Source: Clostridiales bacterium (GTDB lineage: Bacteria > Bacillota > Clostridia > Tissierellales > Sedimentibacteraceae). From it: a stretch of DNA of 9,198 nt. Within the stretch, counting starts at the first letter, position 1, and each line of letters starts with the position of its first letter. Shown here in pieces: positions 1 through 6,377 of this stretch. The position numbers and the translations under genes were made by a program. The notes under the pieces are model-generated. The model was not told the origin of the DNA. It saw nothing but the letters and a program-made list of their open reading frames with translations, and ran no database searches. The stretch is from positions 19,212-28,409 of the forward strand of contig DMJQ01000027.1 in assembly GCA_003457065.1 (NCBI GenBank), given 5' to 3'.

Positions 1-580
1 GGAATAAGTCGAATCCAAAGTACTGACCTACTCCTATGACGCCTTCGACTATCATCAGGAACAAGAATGCATTAACAAACAAATTCACATCCCTTTCATT
101 GTTCACGAAGTTTATTGTCAGGAATGTGATGAGAACATAGCTTAAAAGTACAAACATGCCCTGATACATATCGACGAAGCCCCATAGAGCTGTCTGTGTG
201 TCTATGGCAAAAATAGTTGATATAATAACGAATATTGCATAAATACCGAGCGGTATATAGTATTGCTTTAAATTCTTAAATGGTAATTTTTTTTGTTTAT
301 ATAGTATGATATAAAATATAAGTGCTATTGCCGTAAGAGCTATTACCCAGCGTGATTTCCAGTAACTGAAAAAATCAAGATACTGCTGCTGGCCCGTCCA
401 GTATAATGCCTGAGTTGTACCTGTCAGATCAACGTATTTTGCGTATACTATCAGCGGTACAAATCCTGCTATCAATAGAAGCGGCAAAAAATAAAATACA
501 GAGAGTTTCTTGTTTTCGTAATCTATGGTTACAGGGTTATCCTGTTTTCTTCGTGATTGTTGTTTGTTATTTTCTTTCAC
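1..580 (-). CDS. O-antigen ligase/polymerase-like (Wzy_C family) membrane protein, N-terminal 193 residues, cut by window edge
   Basis: The frame opens at a GTG (578-580) preceded by GGAGG five bases upstream, and stays open to base 1, so the 3' end is missing. The first 25 or so residues are polar and basic (MKENNKQQSRRKQ). About five hydrophobic segments follow, near residues 27-47, 78-95, 107-126, 140-158 and 166-187, so this is an integral membrane protein. The stretch around residues 126-150 (DTQTALWGFVDMYQG, then LLSY) resembles the 'WG...R.EG...LLSY' signature near the N-terminal third of many O-antigen ligase/polymerase proteins in Gram-positives. Family members join or polymerise undecaprenyl-linked glycans on the outer face of the membrane; the substrate here is unknown. 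The catalytic periplasmic/extracellular loop of the family would lie beyond the window. The gene has its own promoter and stands alone. The assignment rests on topology and this one motif, so an unrelated polytopic protein remains possible. Confidence 0.68.
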   Translation of the reverse strand, partial: MKENNKQQSRRKQDNPVTIDYENKKLSVFYFLPLLLIAGFVPLIVYAKYVDLTGTTQALYWTGQQQYLDFFSYWKSRWVIALTAIALIFYIILYKQKKLPFKNLKQYYIPLGIYAIFVIISTIFAIDTQTALWGFVDMYQGMFVLLSYVLITFLTINFVNNERDVNLFVNAFLFLMIVEGVIGVGQYFGFDLF

Positions 581-585
581 TTGTT

Positions 586-590
586 CCTCC
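586..590 (-). promoter_or_regulatory. Ribosome binding site fixing the GTG start of the ligase-like gene
   Basis: Minus-strand GGAGG sits five bases before the GTG at 578-580. No ATG in that frame lies nearby, and the first internal Met codon is far downstream inside a membrane segment region. This site therefore decides the non-ATG start. Confidence 0.75.
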
Positions 591-681
591 GGTTAAAATA
601 TATATTGTATACATGCATTAGAACGTATAATGTTAGCTTAACAACATTTCTAAAAACATGTCCGATAATTCACACCTCTAT

Positions 682-710
682 ATTATACCACTTTACGGTA
701 TATCATACAA
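682..710 (-). promoter_or_regulatory. Sigma-A-type promoter of the ligase-like gene (extended -10)
   Basis: On the minus strand the -35 is TTGTAT (705-710) and the -10 is TATAAT (682-687), separated by exactly 17 bases. The bases just before the -10 are TGG, giving an extended -10 (TGn). Transcription should begin near 675, leaving a leader of roughly 95 bases before the GTG. The leader is AU-rich, with only a weak 6-bp hairpin (AATGTT 629-634 with AACATT 643-648) and no intrinsic terminator. Confidence 0.7.
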
Positions 711-877
711 TGTATATTTTTTATAAATGGAATTTGTAAAACCTATCTAAATAAGTTTATAAATCTGCAATACAAACTTCATTTTTGCTTATGTCTTAAG
801 ATTTTGATGATAATTTAATGAAGTCATTAATAGTTGTATATGGATTTTTATGTTTTCATTTACATTGGCATATTGGC

Positions 878-915
878 AAAAAATTCTCTCAGCAGCCTTT
901 GCTGACTGCTGAGAG
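878..915 (-). terminator. Intrinsic terminator after the SLH surface-protein gene
   Basis: A perfect 10-bp stem pairs CTCTCAGCAG (886-895) with CTGCTGAGAG (906-915) around a 10-base loop. On the minus strand it is followed by AA and then six T (878-883). It begins 31 bases past the TAG that ends the SLH frame (946-948). The plus strand also shows a T-rich stretch after the stem (919-923), so it may work in both directions, although no plus-strand gene is seen. Confidence 0.88.
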
Positions 916-945
916 GCATTTTTATTCAATTTGCATGCTTAATTA

Positions 946-3072
946 CTATTTTGATCCTTCTTTAATTGCCGAGTTTCCTTTAGTTATCTTGATGATGTAA
1001 TCTTCACTTTTGCCCTCCCCATTTGGGATGGACAATGTAATGCAAGCATCTACTTCATCGGATAACGGAACATTTATTACATGCACTGTATCAATTGTTC
1101 CTTGTTGTGGTGTAACCGAAATAGCTGTTCCAGTTATACCAGTACCAGTTGAAGTGACACTTATCGCTGTTCCTGTTGATGTAATTGCAGTTATTGTTAT
1201 TGCTGATTGTGTTGTAGTTACAGGGTATGTTTTAACACCTTCCTCGTAAACATCTTTATCACCAATTTGCAATACTGTTAATGTTGCATATACAGGCTCT
1301 GGTGCTTCTTCTACAGTCACACTAAATTTAAAGCTTATATTCTTATACCCAGACTTTGAGGCAGTTACAGTTACACTAGCGTCTCCTACCTTAACACCCG
1401 TCATTATGCCTGTCGTCTCATTAATATTCAGTACTTCCGGGTCTTCTGAGACAACTTTTAATGTAATGCCAAAATCATTTTTCAGCTTGGCAATATGACC
1501 TGCAAGACTAATTTTTTCGTCTTTTTTATCATCATAATTGTATTTTTCATTACCAATCAAAAGATTTATTGTTTTGATATGAGGATTGTAATCTGTATCA
1601 TTTACAAAAACAATGCTATTGCTAAAAACAATTTTTAAGTCAAGTTCTTCAAGCTCTGGCTCTCCGCCTTCAACCTTAAAGTTAGCAGTTAAGAATACAT
1701 CCTCTGACCCAACTTTGAATATGCACGGATTATCAGAACTTACTACTTTTCCGTCAACATCTGTCCAATTTTTAAACTCATAGCCTTCTGCAGCTATTGC
1801 TGTTAATGTTACAACTGCACCCTTGGCATATATTCCTGTTCCTGTTACTGTTCCTGCATCTTTAGGATCTACTTTTGCAGATACAGTGTACTCTTCAGGA
1901 TCTGGCTCTCCGCCTTCAGCCTTAAAGTTAGCAGTTAAGGATACGTCCTCTGACTCAACTGTGAATATGTACGGATTTTCAGAACTTACTACATCCCCAT
2001 CAACATCCGTCCAATTTACAAACTCATAGCCTTCTGTAGCTATTGCCGTTAATGTTACAACATCACCCTTTGCATAGCTTCCTGTTCCCTTTACTCTTCC
2101 TGCATCTTTAGGATCTACTTTTACAGATACAGTGTACTTTTCAGGCACTTCGGGGTCGCTGCCGCCGTTGCCGCCACCGCCGCCTGAACCACCGCCACCT
2201 GTTGACGATTCAACAATCTTAGGTTCATCAATGCCTTTAGCTACGGTCATTGTTTTCGGTTTTTGCTCGAATGTCACTCCGTTAACATTAACGTAAGCTT
2301 TTTCAATTGTACCGGTACCTGTAAATTCAGCCTTGGCATTTATTGTCTGAGATTTAACAACAACGCTTTTGGACAGGTTTACTGTTACTCCGGCTGCTTT
2401 CTCTAAAACAACAGTCTCGCCGATTGTTCCTGATTTTACGTTGATTTTTATTTTTGCATTAACATTAAGATTATCAACGTCAGCAGTTATTATAACAGTG
2501 TGTTTTGTATTGGCATCTTTGCTGATTTCAACATCGCCAAAACCGTCACCTTTTAAATCCTTCTGTTCAAGTGTGGCACCTGACTCAAGTGTTGTTGAAC
2601 CTACAGATGAAGAACCCTTTAACAGTATTCTTACTTTTCCATCTGCTTTATCAACAGTTAAATTTTTGATATCAGAGTTTTCAATTATAATAGAATTTTG
2701 TCCGCCGCCTTCTACCAGAAGTTCTCCTGTTACCTTAACATTTTTAAGTGTAACTTCTCCACTGCCTACCTTGTCAGTGATGTGGATGTTTTTAACGGTT
2801 ACATTCTCAACTGTAGTTCCTGATTTGTCAACTGTCAAATCTTCAGCCTGTTCTGAACCTGCACCTATTGCTCTGTCTAATATTACTATTGCTTCTGCTC
2901 TTGTAATAGGATTTTGAGGCTTGAATGTGTTATCATTATACCCCTTAGCAATTTCAGCTTTGGCTGCAGATCCTACACCGCCTTTTGCATAGCTTGATAT
3001 TATTCCGTAGTCCGAAAATACTTCTGCAGCTGCGTAATTTTCATCAAGCTTATTTATCCAAGATATTATCAC
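946..3072 (-). CDS. C-terminal part of SLH surface protein: SLH repeat 3, beta-helix-like region, two InlB-B-type repeats, Big-like and cadherin-like domains
   Basis: The open frame after the stop could begin at a GTG (3070-3072), giving 708 residues. That start has no clear ribosome binding site and no signal peptide, so independent translation is doubtful. Domains by residue of this frame: SLH repeat 3 about 18-70 (FSDYG, GYNDNTFKP, ITRAEA); a repetitive Val/Asn/Thr-rich segment about 75-280 of the kind that forms beta-helices in clostridial SLH proteins (NVTVKN, NVKVTGELLVEGGG); a Gly/Ser linker 292-305; two 82-residue InlB-B-type repeats 310-391 and 392-473 (GYEFVNW, GYEFKNW, LTANFK); a bacterial Ig (Big_2)-like domain about 477-590 (INETTGIMTGVKVGDASVTVTA); and a C-terminal segment 595-700 ending in EDYIIKITK, typical of cadherin-like beta-sandwich domains. 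There is no LPXTG or transmembrane anchor, so attachment would depend on the SLH repeats. The role is unknown, with surface layer or adhesion inferred. Confidence 0.8.
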   Translation of the reverse strand: MIISWINKLDENYAAAEVFSDYGIISSYAKGGVGSAAKAEIAKGYNDNTFKPQNPITRAEAIVILDRAIGAGSEQAEDLTVDKSGTTVENVTVKNIHITDKVGSGEVTLKNVKVTGELLVEGGGQNSIIIENSDIKNLTVDKADGKVRILLKGSSSVGSTTLESGATLEQKDLKGDGFGDVEISKDANTKHTVIITADVDNLNVNAKIKINVKSGTIGETVVLEKAAGVTVNLSKSVVVKSQTINAKAEFTGTGTIEKAYVNVNGVTFEQKPKTMTVAKGIDEPKIVESSTGGGGSGGGGGNGGSDPEVPEKYTVSVKVDPKDAGRVKGTGSYAKGDVVTLTAIATEGYEFVNWTDVDGDVVSSENPYIFTVESEDVSLTANFKAEGGEPDPEEYTVSAKVDPKDAGTVTGTGIYAKGAVVTLTAIAAEGYEFKNWTDVDGKVVSSDNPCIFKVGSEDVFLTANFKVEGGEPELEELDLKIVFSNSIVFVNDTDYNPHIKTINLLIGNEKYNYDDKKDEKISLAGHIAKLKNDFGITLKVVSEDPEVLNINETTGIMTGVKVGDASVTVTASKSGYKNISFKFSVTVEEAPEPVYATLTVLQIGDKDVYEEGVKTYPVTTTQSAITITAITSTGTAISVTSTGTGITGTAISVTPQQGTIDTVHVINVPLSDEVDACITLSIPNGEGKSEDYIIKITKGNSAIKEGSK
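1655..2146 (-). repeat. Tandem 246-bp direct repeat encoding two InlB-B-type repeats
   Basis: Copies at 1655-1900 and 1901-2146 abut exactly, without gaps. A hand alignment gives about 27 mismatches in 246 bases, so near 89% identity. Each copy is 82 codons, so gain or loss of a unit keeps the frame. Each unit contains a VDPKDAG start, a GY-E-F-NW core and an LTANFK end, as in divergent InlB B-repeat/Flg_new-type domains. Confidence 0.9.
2158..2199 (-). repeat. Low-complexity Gly/Ser linker tract
   Basis: A run of about 14 codons, almost all Gly with Ser and Asn, makes a GC-rich island of GCC/ACC triplets (as read on the plus strand) inside an otherwise AT-rich gene. It separates the beta-helix-like region from the tandem repeats and is probably a flexible hinge. 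Confidence 0.8.
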
Positions 3073-3120
3073 CGCTGCCTGTTCTCTTGTAAGATTATTG
3101 TTCGGAGCAAATTGTGTTTC

Positions 3121-3456
3121 TTAAATACCAGCTATAAATCCGGCTTTGAATGCTTTCTGCACCTCCTGGTAATACCAATCGCCTGATTTTACATCAGAAA
3201 ATTCTATAGTTGATGTTTCTGTGTAGTTAAAGGCACCGTTTACCATTTTTACAAATTCTGCCCTCGTTACTTTTCCGTCAGGTTTAAATGTGCCGTCAGG
3301 ATAGCCGGAAATCTGTCCTTTATTCAGCCACTGCTGTATTGTACTTTCCGCCCAGTGTCCGGTATAATCATTAACCTCACCATAAGCATTTAAAGGCATC
3401 GCCATTGTCAGTACCATAAAAGCTACCAACAATAGTGAAATTCTTCTTTTAGCCAT
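3121..3456 (-). CDS. N-terminal fragment of SLH surface protein: signal peptide plus SLH repeat 1 and part of 2
   Basis: The frame is 111 residues long and starts at an ATG with AGGAGG four bases upstream. Residues 1-24/26 form a classical Sec signal peptide: basic MAKRR, a hydrophobic core, then PLNAYG with likely cleavage near residue 24-26. SLH repeat 1 spans about residues 30-76, with the typical HWAE, GYPDGTFKPDG and TRAEF elements. SLH repeat 2 starts at FSDV (residue 87) and continues through WYYQEVQKAFKAGFIAG, then stops at TAA. A product ending here would be exported but would hold only one complete SLH repeat, and such domains usually need three for firm wall binding. It is therefore probably non-functional as an anchor. 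It should be read together with the downstream frame as one disrupted gene. Confidence 0.85.
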   Translation of the reverse strand: MAKRRISLLLVAFMVLTMAMPLNAYGEVNDYTGHWAESTIQQWLNKGQISGYPDGTFKPDGKVTRAEFVKMVNGAFNYTETSTIEFSDVKSGDWYYQEVQKAFKAGFIAGI

Positions 3457-3499
3457 TTCATCCTCCTCTAATATTTTTTATATAAACGACAACATGCCG

Positions 3500-3528
3500 A
3501 TTATAGCGTGATAATATTATGTTAACTA
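3500..3528 (-). promoter_or_regulatory. Candidate promoter of the SLH gene, proximal
   Basis: A perfect minus-strand TATAAT (3500-3505) lies 17 bases from a weak -35, TAGTTA (3523-3528). Transcription would start near 3493 and give a leader of about 37 bases containing the strong AGGAGG site. The poor -35 lowers confidence. Confidence 0.45.
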
Positions 3529-3591
3529 TATAATTTTACATATATCATTGATTTGCTAAATTACTACAATTTTCGCATTAAAAACATTATA

Positions 3592-3620
3592 CATATAGGT
3601 TTGATATTGTAGGTTGTCAA
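3592..3620 (-). promoter_or_regulatory. Alternative distal promoter of the SLH gene
   Basis: A perfect minus-strand TTGACA (3615-3620) is followed after 17 bases by TATATG (3592-3597). A better TATAAT (3586-3591) overlaps that area but would need a 23-base spacer. If used, the leader would be about 130 bases. Confidence 0.35.
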
Positions 3621-3946
3621 TTCAATAAATGAAAACTGTTCTAATATTTGGCACTATTGTAACAATATTTTCTTTTTTAGAAAATATATATTCTTTTACA
3701 TATTATTATAAATTACTGTTAACGTTTTTTGTTTTTATTCATAATTTTTAATTATTACTAAAATAAAGGAATTCAACTGATTGCAAATAACAAACAAAGA
3801 TAATTAGATGTTTACATAAATATTATTGATTTTTCTAAATCAGGAATACTTATATGTACCGGAATTCGCAACGATATAAAACTATGCATTGAAATGATAA
3901 AATATGAACTTTAAGCAATAAACTCTGAAAGTAAAAAAACCGTAAT

Positions 3947-3989
3947 AAAAAAGAACTTTCGTAAGATAATACACTTTACGAAAGCTCTT
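3947..3989 (-). terminator. Intrinsic terminator of the LCP gene
   Basis: CTTTCGTAA (3956-3964) pairs perfectly with TTACGAAAG (3976-3984). After one mismatch, a further four pairs (3951-3954 with 3986-3989) extend the stem. On the minus strand the hairpin runs into six T (3947-3952). It begins just after the TAG stop of the LCP frame (3992-3994). Confidence 0.85.
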
Positions 3990-3991
3990 TT

Positions 3992-4960
3992 CTAATATCC
4001 AATATACTCTTTCAGCAACGCTCTATTAGCTGGCAAATCCGGGACCAATACAGACATGTTTTTGATTGTGTCAGGTGTAAATTCACCGTCTGCAGGTATG
4101 CGGTAGGTTTCAATATCTGAGACATTCATGAGCATCACTTTTGTTGCAAGGTTCAGTATTTGAGTGTTTGTCAAATTGGTTGTCACCAGTGGCAAAATAT
4201 CATCTGCCATTTCCAAGAGAGTCTTAAGATTTGAATCCTTAATTTCCTCAAACACTGACACGAGCACGTTTCTCTGGCGTTCTGTGCGTTCGTAATCGTC
4301 ATTTCCAACATATCTGATTCTGGAATAGGTCAGGGCTGTTTCTCCAGTCAGCCGGTTTACGCCTTCAGAGAACCTTGAGCCGCTGCTCCTGCTCAGGTAA
4401 TATGCCTCATCTCTATTTAAATCAATGTCTATTCCGCCTATTTCATCGATTATTTTTTCAAATCCGGCAAAGTCGACTTCTATGCAACCGTCTATTTTGA
4501 TTAAAAAATTACTTTCCACGGCTTCGGTCAAAAGATCCATTCCTCCCAGTGCATAGGCTGCATTGATTTTGTTGTCATCATATCCCGGTATCTGGACGTA
4601 CATATCACGCATAAGGGATGTGAGCTTTATGGAATTTGTTTTTTTATTGATTGTTGCAATAATCATGGAATCAGACCTGGCTACTTCTTCTCCGGGTCGC
4701 TTGTCCTGACCGATCAGCAATATATTAACTATATCTTTACTAATCATAGAGTCCTCATTATCCGGCGGAGAACTGTTTTGATTTGACTCATTGCCGGCCT
4801 TATTTGAATTCATATCTATGCCAGGTGATTTTTCCTTATAATTTATTTTATTTAAACATGAATTAAGATATAAGCAGCTTATTATTAATAAAACTACGAT
4901 GGTTGAAATAACCGCAGTCATTGTCTTTGAACGCAGTAAAAAATTCTTTAATTTTGGCAT
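3992..4960 (-). CDS. LytR-CpsA-Psr (LCP) family cell-wall polymer transferase
   Basis: LCP enzymes transfer undecaprenyl-pyrophosphate-linked polymers (teichoic acids, capsules, secondary wall polymers) onto peptidoglycan at the outer face of the membrane. This 322-residue protein has the family layout: a short basic tail, one membrane anchor at about residues 15-35, a polar Asn/Ser-rich stalk at 41-75, then the LCP domain at about 78-290. Conserved elements are visible: LLIGQDKRPG (Asp86, Arg88), RSDSMI (96-101), LMRDMYV with Arg118-Asp119, KINAAYALGG (131-140), SRIRYV (Arg213, Arg215) and DYERTERQR (222-230, Arg225 and Arg228). These are the residues that bind the pyrophosphate, Mg and lipid head group in characterised LCP proteins. 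There is no C-terminal LytR_C extension. The ATG start has a poor ribosome binding site (AAGAAG region), but no better start lies between it and the upstream in-frame TGA. The gene is monocistronic, with its own promoter and terminator. Its polymer substrate cannot be told from sequence. Confidence 0.92.
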   Translation of the reverse strand: MPKLKNFLLRSKTMTAVISTIVVLLIISCLYLNSCLNKINYKEKSPGIDMNSNKAGNESNQNSSPPDNEDSMISKDIVNILLIGQDKRPGEEVARSDSMIIATINKKTNSIKLTSLMRDMYVQIPGYDDNKINAAYALGGMDLLTEAVESNFLIKIDGCIEVDFAGFEKIIDEIGGIDIDLNRDEAYYLSRSSGSRFSEGVNRLTGETALTYSRIRYVGNDDYERTERQRNVLVSVFEEIKDSNLKTLLEMADDILPLVTTNLTNTQILNLATKVMLMNVSDIETYRIPADGEFTPDTIKNMSVLVPDLPANRALLKEYIGY

Positions 4961-5003
4961 GAGGATACTTCTTTCATTTATTGAATATTTTTGTCATTTC
5001 AAT

Positions 5004-5032
5004 ATTATAGTATTGCGAGACAATATATACAA
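5004..5032 (-). promoter_or_regulatory. Sigma-A-type promoter of the LCP gene
   Basis: Minus-strand TTGTAT (5027-5032) and TATAAT (5004-5009) are separated by exactly 17 bases. Start of transcription near 4998 gives a leader of about 38 bases before the ATG. The -35 is identical to that of the ligase-like gene promoter at 705-710. Confidence 0.7.
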
Positions 5033-5064
5033 CTATTTTTTATTAATTACCAGAAATTATGTGT

Positions 5065-5102
5065 AAAAAAAGATTTTGACAGAAAATTCATGTCAAAATC
5101 TT
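5065..5102 (-). terminator. Intrinsic terminator of the murQ-nagB-nagA operon
   Basis: A perfect 12-bp inverted repeat, AAGATTTTGACA (5070-5081) and TGTCAAAATCTT (5091-5102), has a 9-base loop and on the minus strand is followed by a run of T (5065-5069, continuous with the stem's own Ts). It lies about 85 bases past the nagA stop and just before the LCP promoter, insulating the two units. The stem is AT-rich for a terminator but long. Confidence 0.78.
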
Positions 5103-5186
5103 CAAAAATCAATAGATTTATTTAATCAGCATTTCAATGAGAGATTCTTAACTTGCTTAGAATAAATCGTGTATTAAATCCTAAAA

Positions 5187-6356
5187 TTATTTAATTGCCG
5201 CCGGAATTTCTGTAAAAACTCCTCCCACTATCACCGACGAAATATTTAATTCATCATCGAACAAAATCAAATCCGCATCTTTTCCTATTTCGATGCTTCC
5301 TTTATTTTTATCAGCACCTATGGCTTCAGCCGGTGACAGGCTTGCGGTTCTTACGGCTTCATATATAGGAACATTCAGGTATTTTACCATGTTGTACACT
5401 GCTGTTCTCAAATTTAGCGTTGAACCTGCCAGACTTCCGTCATCCAAGCGTGCTGCTCCTTCTTTAACCGTCACTTTCTGACCGCCCAGCTCATAGATGC
5501 CATCGCTCAGACCTGCCGCCCTCATGGCATCTGACACTGCTATTACCTTAACAGTCCCTTTCATTTTCAAAGCTATCTGCATGGCAGCATCGTGGAGATG
5601 AATTCTGTCGCAAATCATTTCACAAAATACTCTGTCATCTGTCAGTGCCGCTCCAACAATTCCAGGTTCACGGTGTGAGAAGTTTCTCATGCCGTTATAG
5701 AGGTGAGTTGCCACCGTCACTCCATGAGCAATGCCGTTTTTTGCCTCGGCATAGGTTGCGTTGCTGTGTGCCATGGCAACGGTTATGTTATTTGCTTTCA
5801 GATAGGAGATGAGCTCTAAAGCTCCTTCTTTTTCCGGTGCCACGGATACCATTTTTAATTTATCACCAGATATGTCCATTAATTTATTTATAAATGACAT
5901 ATCTGGATCCTTGATGAATTCTTCAGGCTGTGCTCCTTTTTTTCCGATTGAAAAGAACGGTCCTTCCAAATGGATGCCCAGCAGCTGAGATGAATTTGAT
6001 TTGTTTTTGTATTCGGATATGTTTTTTGCTGCATTTAATATATTTTCGTAGGACTGGGTCAGGACTGTTCCTAAGTATGAAGTCACACCATTTTTAAGAT
6101 GATAACGTCCTATATTGTCTATGGCTTCTTCTGTGGCATCCATGAAATCATAGCCGGAATTGCCGTGATTATGTATGTCTATGAATCCCGGTGAAAGAAA
6201 CTGACCTTTGCCGTCTATTACCTCACTGACAGACTCTGACGCTATATCCTGCTCTGACGCTATGTTTGTAATTTTTCCTTCATCAATTATTACACCATAG
6301 CCATGCAATACTTCGTATGGGGTAATTATCCTTACATTTTTAAATAACTTGCTCAT
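5187..6356 (-). CDS. nagA: N-acetylglucosamine-6-phosphate deacetylase
   Basis: The enzyme hydrolyses GlcNAc-6-phosphate to glucosamine-6-phosphate and acetate in the cytoplasm. The 389-residue length is normal for the family (amidohydrolase superfamily TIM barrel with a small beta-sandwich built from both ends). Visible metal and active-site elements are HNH in GFIDIHNHG (His62, His64), Glu131 in HLEGPF, His197 in MAHSNA, His218 in THLYNGM, the RIHLH substrate loop (251-255) and the catalytic Asp276 in VSDAM. The C-terminal GSIEIGKDADLILFD closes the sandwich domain typical of these hydrolases. The ATG has an AGAAGG site six bases upstream and lies 21 bases after nagB, so the two are co-transcribed. 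NagA is the middle step here, taking the product of MurQ and feeding NagB. Confidence 0.96.
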   Translation of the reverse strand: MSKLFKNVRIITPYEVLHGYGVIIDEGKITNIASEQDIASESVSEVIDGKGQFLSPGFIDIHNHGNSGYDFMDATEEAIDNIGRYHLKNGVTSYLGTVLTQSYENILNAAKNISEYKNKSNSSQLLGIHLEGPFFSIGKKGAQPEEFIKDPDMSFINKLMDISGDKLKMVSVAPEKEGALELISYLKANNITVAMAHSNATYAEAKNGIAHGVTVATHLYNGMRNFSHREPGIVGAALTDDRVFCEMICDRIHLHDAAMQIALKMKGTVKVIAVSDAMRAAGLSDGIYELGGQKVTVKEGAARLDDGSLAGSTLNLRTAVYNMVKYLNVPIYEAVRTASLSPAEAIGADKNKGSIEIGKDADLILFDDELNISSVIVGGVFTEIPAAIK

Positions 6357-6377
6357 AGTTGCCTTCTTATTAATATT

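Larger units (their letters stand above)
581..945. other. Intergenic region between ligase-like gene and SLH gene
   Basis: This gap of about 365 bases holds the leader and promoter of the ligase-like gene (581-710) and the terminator of the SLH gene (878-915). The stretch 711-877 is AT-rich. I see no gene with a credible ribosome binding site, no RNA gene and no repeat in it. Confidence 0.7.
946..3456 (-). pseudogene. SLH-domain surface protein gene broken by an in-frame TAA (about 836 codons)
   Basis: The two open frames at 3121-3456 and 946-3120 are in the same register, with a single TAA (3121-3123) between them. Read through that codon, the product is one normal multi-domain S-layer-type protein: signal peptide, three SLH repeats, a beta-helix-like segment, a Gly/Ser linker, two InlB-B-type repeats, a Big-like domain and a cadherin-like end. 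The TAA falls inside SLH repeat 2, between FIAGI and ETQFAPNNNLTREQAA, where other SLH repeats have an ordinary residue. Ser, Glu, Lys, Gln, Leu or Tyr could each have become TAA by one base change. No other stop occurs in the following 724 codons and the promoter-proximal signals are intact. This suggests a recent nonsense mutation, a sequencing error, or much less likely readthrough. SLH repeats normally bind pyruvylated secondary wall polymers. Confidence 0.8.
3457..3991. other. AT-rich intergenic region between the LCP gene and the SLH gene
   Basis: This 535-base gap holds the SLH ribosome binding site (3461-3466), two candidate promoters (3500-3528 and 3592-3620) and the LCP terminator (3947-3989). 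Between about 3621 and 3946 I find no gene. The one structural item is an AT-only-type 9-bp hairpin (ATATTTTCT 3665-3673 with AGAAAATAT 3679-3687), which lacks a GC-rich stem and a U-tract and so is not called a terminator. Confidence 0.65.

Noticed and set aside
1655..2146. Possible CRISPR or mobile-element repeat
   Set aside because: The repeated units are coding, in frame and directly abutting without spacers, so they are protein domain repeats. No transposase or terminal inverted repeats occur in the window.
2369..2917. Plus-strand open frame of 182 codons
   Set aside because: It lies fully opposite the beta-helix-like part of the SLH gene, has a composition that mirrors that gene (Ser/Thr/Phe/Val rich), and has no ribosome binding site or homology that I recognise.
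3060..3123. Independent translation of the downstream SLH part from the GTG at 3070-3072
   Set aside because: There is no clear ribosome binding site, the start would lie inside SLH repeat 2, and the product would lack a signal peptide although all its domains are extracellular types.
3100..3140. Programmed frameshift joining the two SLH frames
   Set aside because: The two parts are in the same frame, so no shift is needed. Only a single stop codon separates them, and no slippery heptamer is seen.
3665..3687. AT-rich 9-bp hairpin in the intergenic region
   Set aside because: The stem has only one G-C pair and no T-run follows on either strand in terminator position. In such AT-rich sequence it can arise by chance.
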